64,000 bases of DNA from an uncultured Opitutia bacterium (GTDB lineage: Bacteria > Verrucomicrobiota > Verrucomicrobiia > Opitutales > Opitutaceae), in contig CAILHZ010000008.1 in assembly GCA_903834135.1 (NCBI GenBank), positions 62,001 through 126,000 of the forward strand. The letters are read 5' to 3'. The notes beneath the pieces were generated by a model. That model did not search any database. It saw only the letters and a program-made list of their open reading frames with translations, and was not told where the DNA came from. The translations under genes were made by a program, and so were the position numbers. How positions within the stretch are numbered: position 1 is the first letter of the stretch; the number at the start of each line of letters is the position of its first letter. Shown here piece after piece: positions 62,371 through 64,000 of the stretch.

Positions 62371-63533
62371 GTGCTCCACTCTTACTTGATCTCTCACACA
62401 CAAGCCACACCCAGGCTAAAACGGGCATTCAACGTGTCGCGGGTGCTTTCCTAGCCCACGCAGCAACAGATACACGTGGCATAACCTATGATCCCTACTT
62501 AGGCCAGTGGAGGGCCTTAGAAGCCTGGGAATTAAATAATCTTAGCCGCACTACTCTGGCATCAAAACGGGGCGCTCGTTGGCCATTATCAGCTCAAATA
62601 CGGGGTAACCTTAAGCGCCTAGTTAAAGCCAACCCATTACACCTCTTAGGAAGTGCTTTATTTGTACCGGAAGTTTTTTCTGCTAAAGTAGCTACTAGGT
62701 TGCCTGATTTATTCAAAGCAGTCAGTGGTCCACGCGTCGCACTCTTTCATGATGCAATTGCATTAAGTCATCCGGAATTTACACCCCAAGCAACTTTGGC
62801 AAGATTCCCTGCCTATCTGCAAGAGCTCGCACGCTTTGACGCAGTAGTCACTATTTCCGATTATTCTCGTACGCAGCTTTTAGACTACTGGAGTTGGGTT
62901 GGACTAAAAAACACTCCTCCTGTAAAAACAATACCTTTAGGAATAGACATGCCTAGTGAGGTGAGTGCACCTAAACGAAGTGACCGCTTAAAAATACTTT
63001 GTGTTGGGAGTATTGAAGGTAGAAAAAATCACTTAGCATTATTGCAGGCATGCGAGATATTGTGGCAAAAAGGCTTAGACTTTGAGTTACACTTAATCGG
63101 CTTAGCCCAACATCAAACTGCTCACAAAGCACTGGCCTTGATTGCAGAGCTTAAGGCAAAAGCAAGACCACTTAATTATGCAGGAGCTGCAAGCGATGCT
63201 GCCAAAGAAGAAGCTTACCAGGCGTGTACTTTTAGCGTTTATCCATCAATTGCAGAAGGCTACGGCTTACCCGTCGCTGAAAGTGTGGCACGCGGCAAAC
63301 CCTGCGTATGTCTAACAAGTGGAGCACTCGGCGAAGTAGCCTTTGAAGGAGGCTGCCTTACCTTAAATTCAGTCGATAAAGACTCCTTAAGTAATGCTAT
63401 AGAAAGACTCTTAACAACCCCATCCCTATTGACTTTACTCAGTGAGCAAGCTCGTGAAAGACCGATCAGAACTTGGAGTCAGTATGTACTCGAGGTAACA
63501 ACTTGGCTTAAAGAGATTAAGCCAAACCAGTGA
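62367..63533 (+). CDS. GT4 family glycosyltransferase
   Basis: 388 residues, GT-B fold without membrane segments. TGIQRVAGAFLAH near residue 19 is an N-terminal motif of a GT4 subgroup; ALFHDAIALSHPEF, VVTISDYSRTQLLDYW, ILCVGSIEGRKNHLALLQAC and FSVYPSIAEGYGLPVAESVARGKPCV (the E-x7-E site) follow. It is the last gene of the coupled plus-strand set 59273-63533 and would add a sugar on the cytoplasmic side. Donor and acceptor are unknown. Confidence 0.9.
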   Translation: MSAPLLLDLSHTSHTQAKTGIQRVAGAFLAHAATDTRGITYDPYLGQWRALEAWELNNLSRTTLASKRGARWPLSAQIRGNLKRLVKANPLHLLGSALFVPEVFSAKVATRLPDLFKAVSGPRVALFHDAIALSHPEFTPQATLARFPAYLQELARFDAVVTISDYSRTQLLDYWSWVGLKNTPPVKTIPLGIDMPSEVSAPKRSDRLKILCVGSIEGRKNHLALLQACEILWQKGLDFELHLIGLAQHQTAHKALALIAELKAKARPLNYAGAASDAAKEEAYQACTFSVYPSIAEGYGLPVAESVARGKPCVCLTSGALGEVAFEGGCLTLNSVDKDSLSNAIERLLTTPSLLTLLSEQARERPIRTWSQYVLEVTTWLKEIKPNQ

Positions 63534-63596
63534 TTTAAGTTAACAATGACTCTCGCATTGCCTTTGAAGTGACCGGCACCTTAGGCTGATATTGGT

Positions 63597-64000
63597 ATGG
63601 GCCTATCTTTCTTTTCTAAAAGCAAAAATACAGTCGTAGCACGCTGTCAGGAGGACTACGCAACGACTATGCGTAAGCGGTATGCACCGTATTACCATGC
63701 CATGGATGCTCAGACAGGTACCCATATTCACCTAGATGGTAAGGATATGATCATGCTCTCAAGTAATGATTACCTAGGTCTATCCTTTCACCCTAAAGTA
63801 ATCGAAGCATCGTGCGCAGCGATTCACAGGTGGGGTACCAGTACAAATGGAGCACGCCCTTCTAATGGCTCACGCAGTTTTCATCTAGAACTCGAAAATA
63901 AACTTGCTGCATTTCTTGGTAAGGAAGCCTGCCATGTGCATGCAGCAGGTTACCTTTCATGTATGTCTGCGGTGGCCTCCTTCGCTCAAAAAGGAGATTT
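63597..64000 (+). CDS. alpha-oxoamine synthase, 5' part only
   Basis: The frame from the ATG at 63597 stays open to the window edge, 134 residues. MLSSNDYLGLSFHPKV, NGARPSNGSRSFHLELE and KLAAFLGKEACHVHAAGYLS are the N-terminal marks of the pyridoxal-phosphate alpha-oxoamine synthases (serine palmitoyltransferase, KBL, BioF). The PLP lysine is beyond the window. In place next to an envelope-glycan operon, a serine palmitoyltransferase-like role in making a long-chain base is possible, but BioF cannot be excluded. It starts 63 bases after the GT4 gene. Confidence 0.85.
   Translation, partial: MGLSFFSKSKNTVVARCQEDYATTMRKRYAPYYHAMDAQTGTHIHLDGKDMIMLSSNDYLGLSFHPKVIEASCAAIHRWGTSTNGARPSNGSRSFHLELENKLAAFLGKEACHVHAAGYLSCMSAVASFAQKGD

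Overview
The window reads as a chromosomal segment of an AT-rich Verrucomicrobiota bacterium, most likely of the Opitutia lineage. This placement is an inference from gene content: paired DUF1501 and cytochrome-DUF1549/DUF1553 proteins, several Tat-exported sugar enzymes, a CxPxR sulfatase, a GH106/GH109/GH116 set, a PL10 pectate lyase and a large TonB-dependent receptor. Almost no start codon is preceded by a Shine-Dalgarno motif. There is no rRNA, CRISPR array, insertion sequence or prophage; one tRNA (Cys) is present.

Layout. 1-10.8 kb: a minus-strand glycan-degradation run (GH106-like rhamnosidase, GH109-like enzyme, PSCyt1-DUF1549-DUF1553, DUF1501, and a second PSCyt1 protein with a LamG domain that leaves the window). 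10.8-11.5 kb: a decayed GH29 alpha-L-fucosidase 3' end. 12-13.3 kb: an arsenic operon (arsR, arsC and a DUF6428 gene broken by one TAG). 13.4-16.7 kb: a secreted RbsD/FucU-like protein and a GH116 enzyme. 16.7-21.2 kb: a nitronate monooxygenase-like flavoprotein, an unclassified secreted toroid-like protein and an Asp-box propeller. 21.4-28.7 kb: a dipeptide epimerase, an unusual fusion of D-aminoacylase with PBP4-type D,D-carboxypeptidase, and a TonB-dependent receptor. 28.7-37 kb: pectate lyase, another toroid-like protein, DUF885 peptidase, esterase and PafA-like phosphatase on the minus strand, interrupted by a tiny tandem CDGSH-like gene. 37.2-39.2 kb: a Cyc2-like haem porin followed by an azurin/rusticyanin-like cupredoxin. 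39.2-46.3 kb: sulfatase, TrhO, small membrane and hypothetical genes, tRNA-Cys, a CDP-paratose 2-epimerase-like gene and an orphan HipB-like repressor with a double operator.

46.3-64 kb is a cell-surface polysaccharide locus. It has a plant-type NRS/ER-like epimerase/reductase, rmlB and rmlA for nucleotide rhamnose (no rmlC is visible), several GT2/GT4/GT8-like transferases, a methyltransferase, an SDR epimerase, and four large polytopic GT-C-like proteins. A beta-sandwich-like domain with a G-[WF]-Y-x2-E...W-x-W signature recurs at the C-terminus of three of these polytopic proteins and, more divergently, at the N-terminus of a GT4 enzyme. The window closes in a truncated alpha-oxoamine synthase, possibly for a lipid base.

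The points most worth following up are the Cyc2-like/cupredoxin pair, the aminoacylase-carboxypeptidase fusion next to the epimerase (a possible periplasmic muropeptide salvage unit), the NRS/ER-like rhamnose route, the shared envelope domain, and the tandem CDGSH-like miniprotein.
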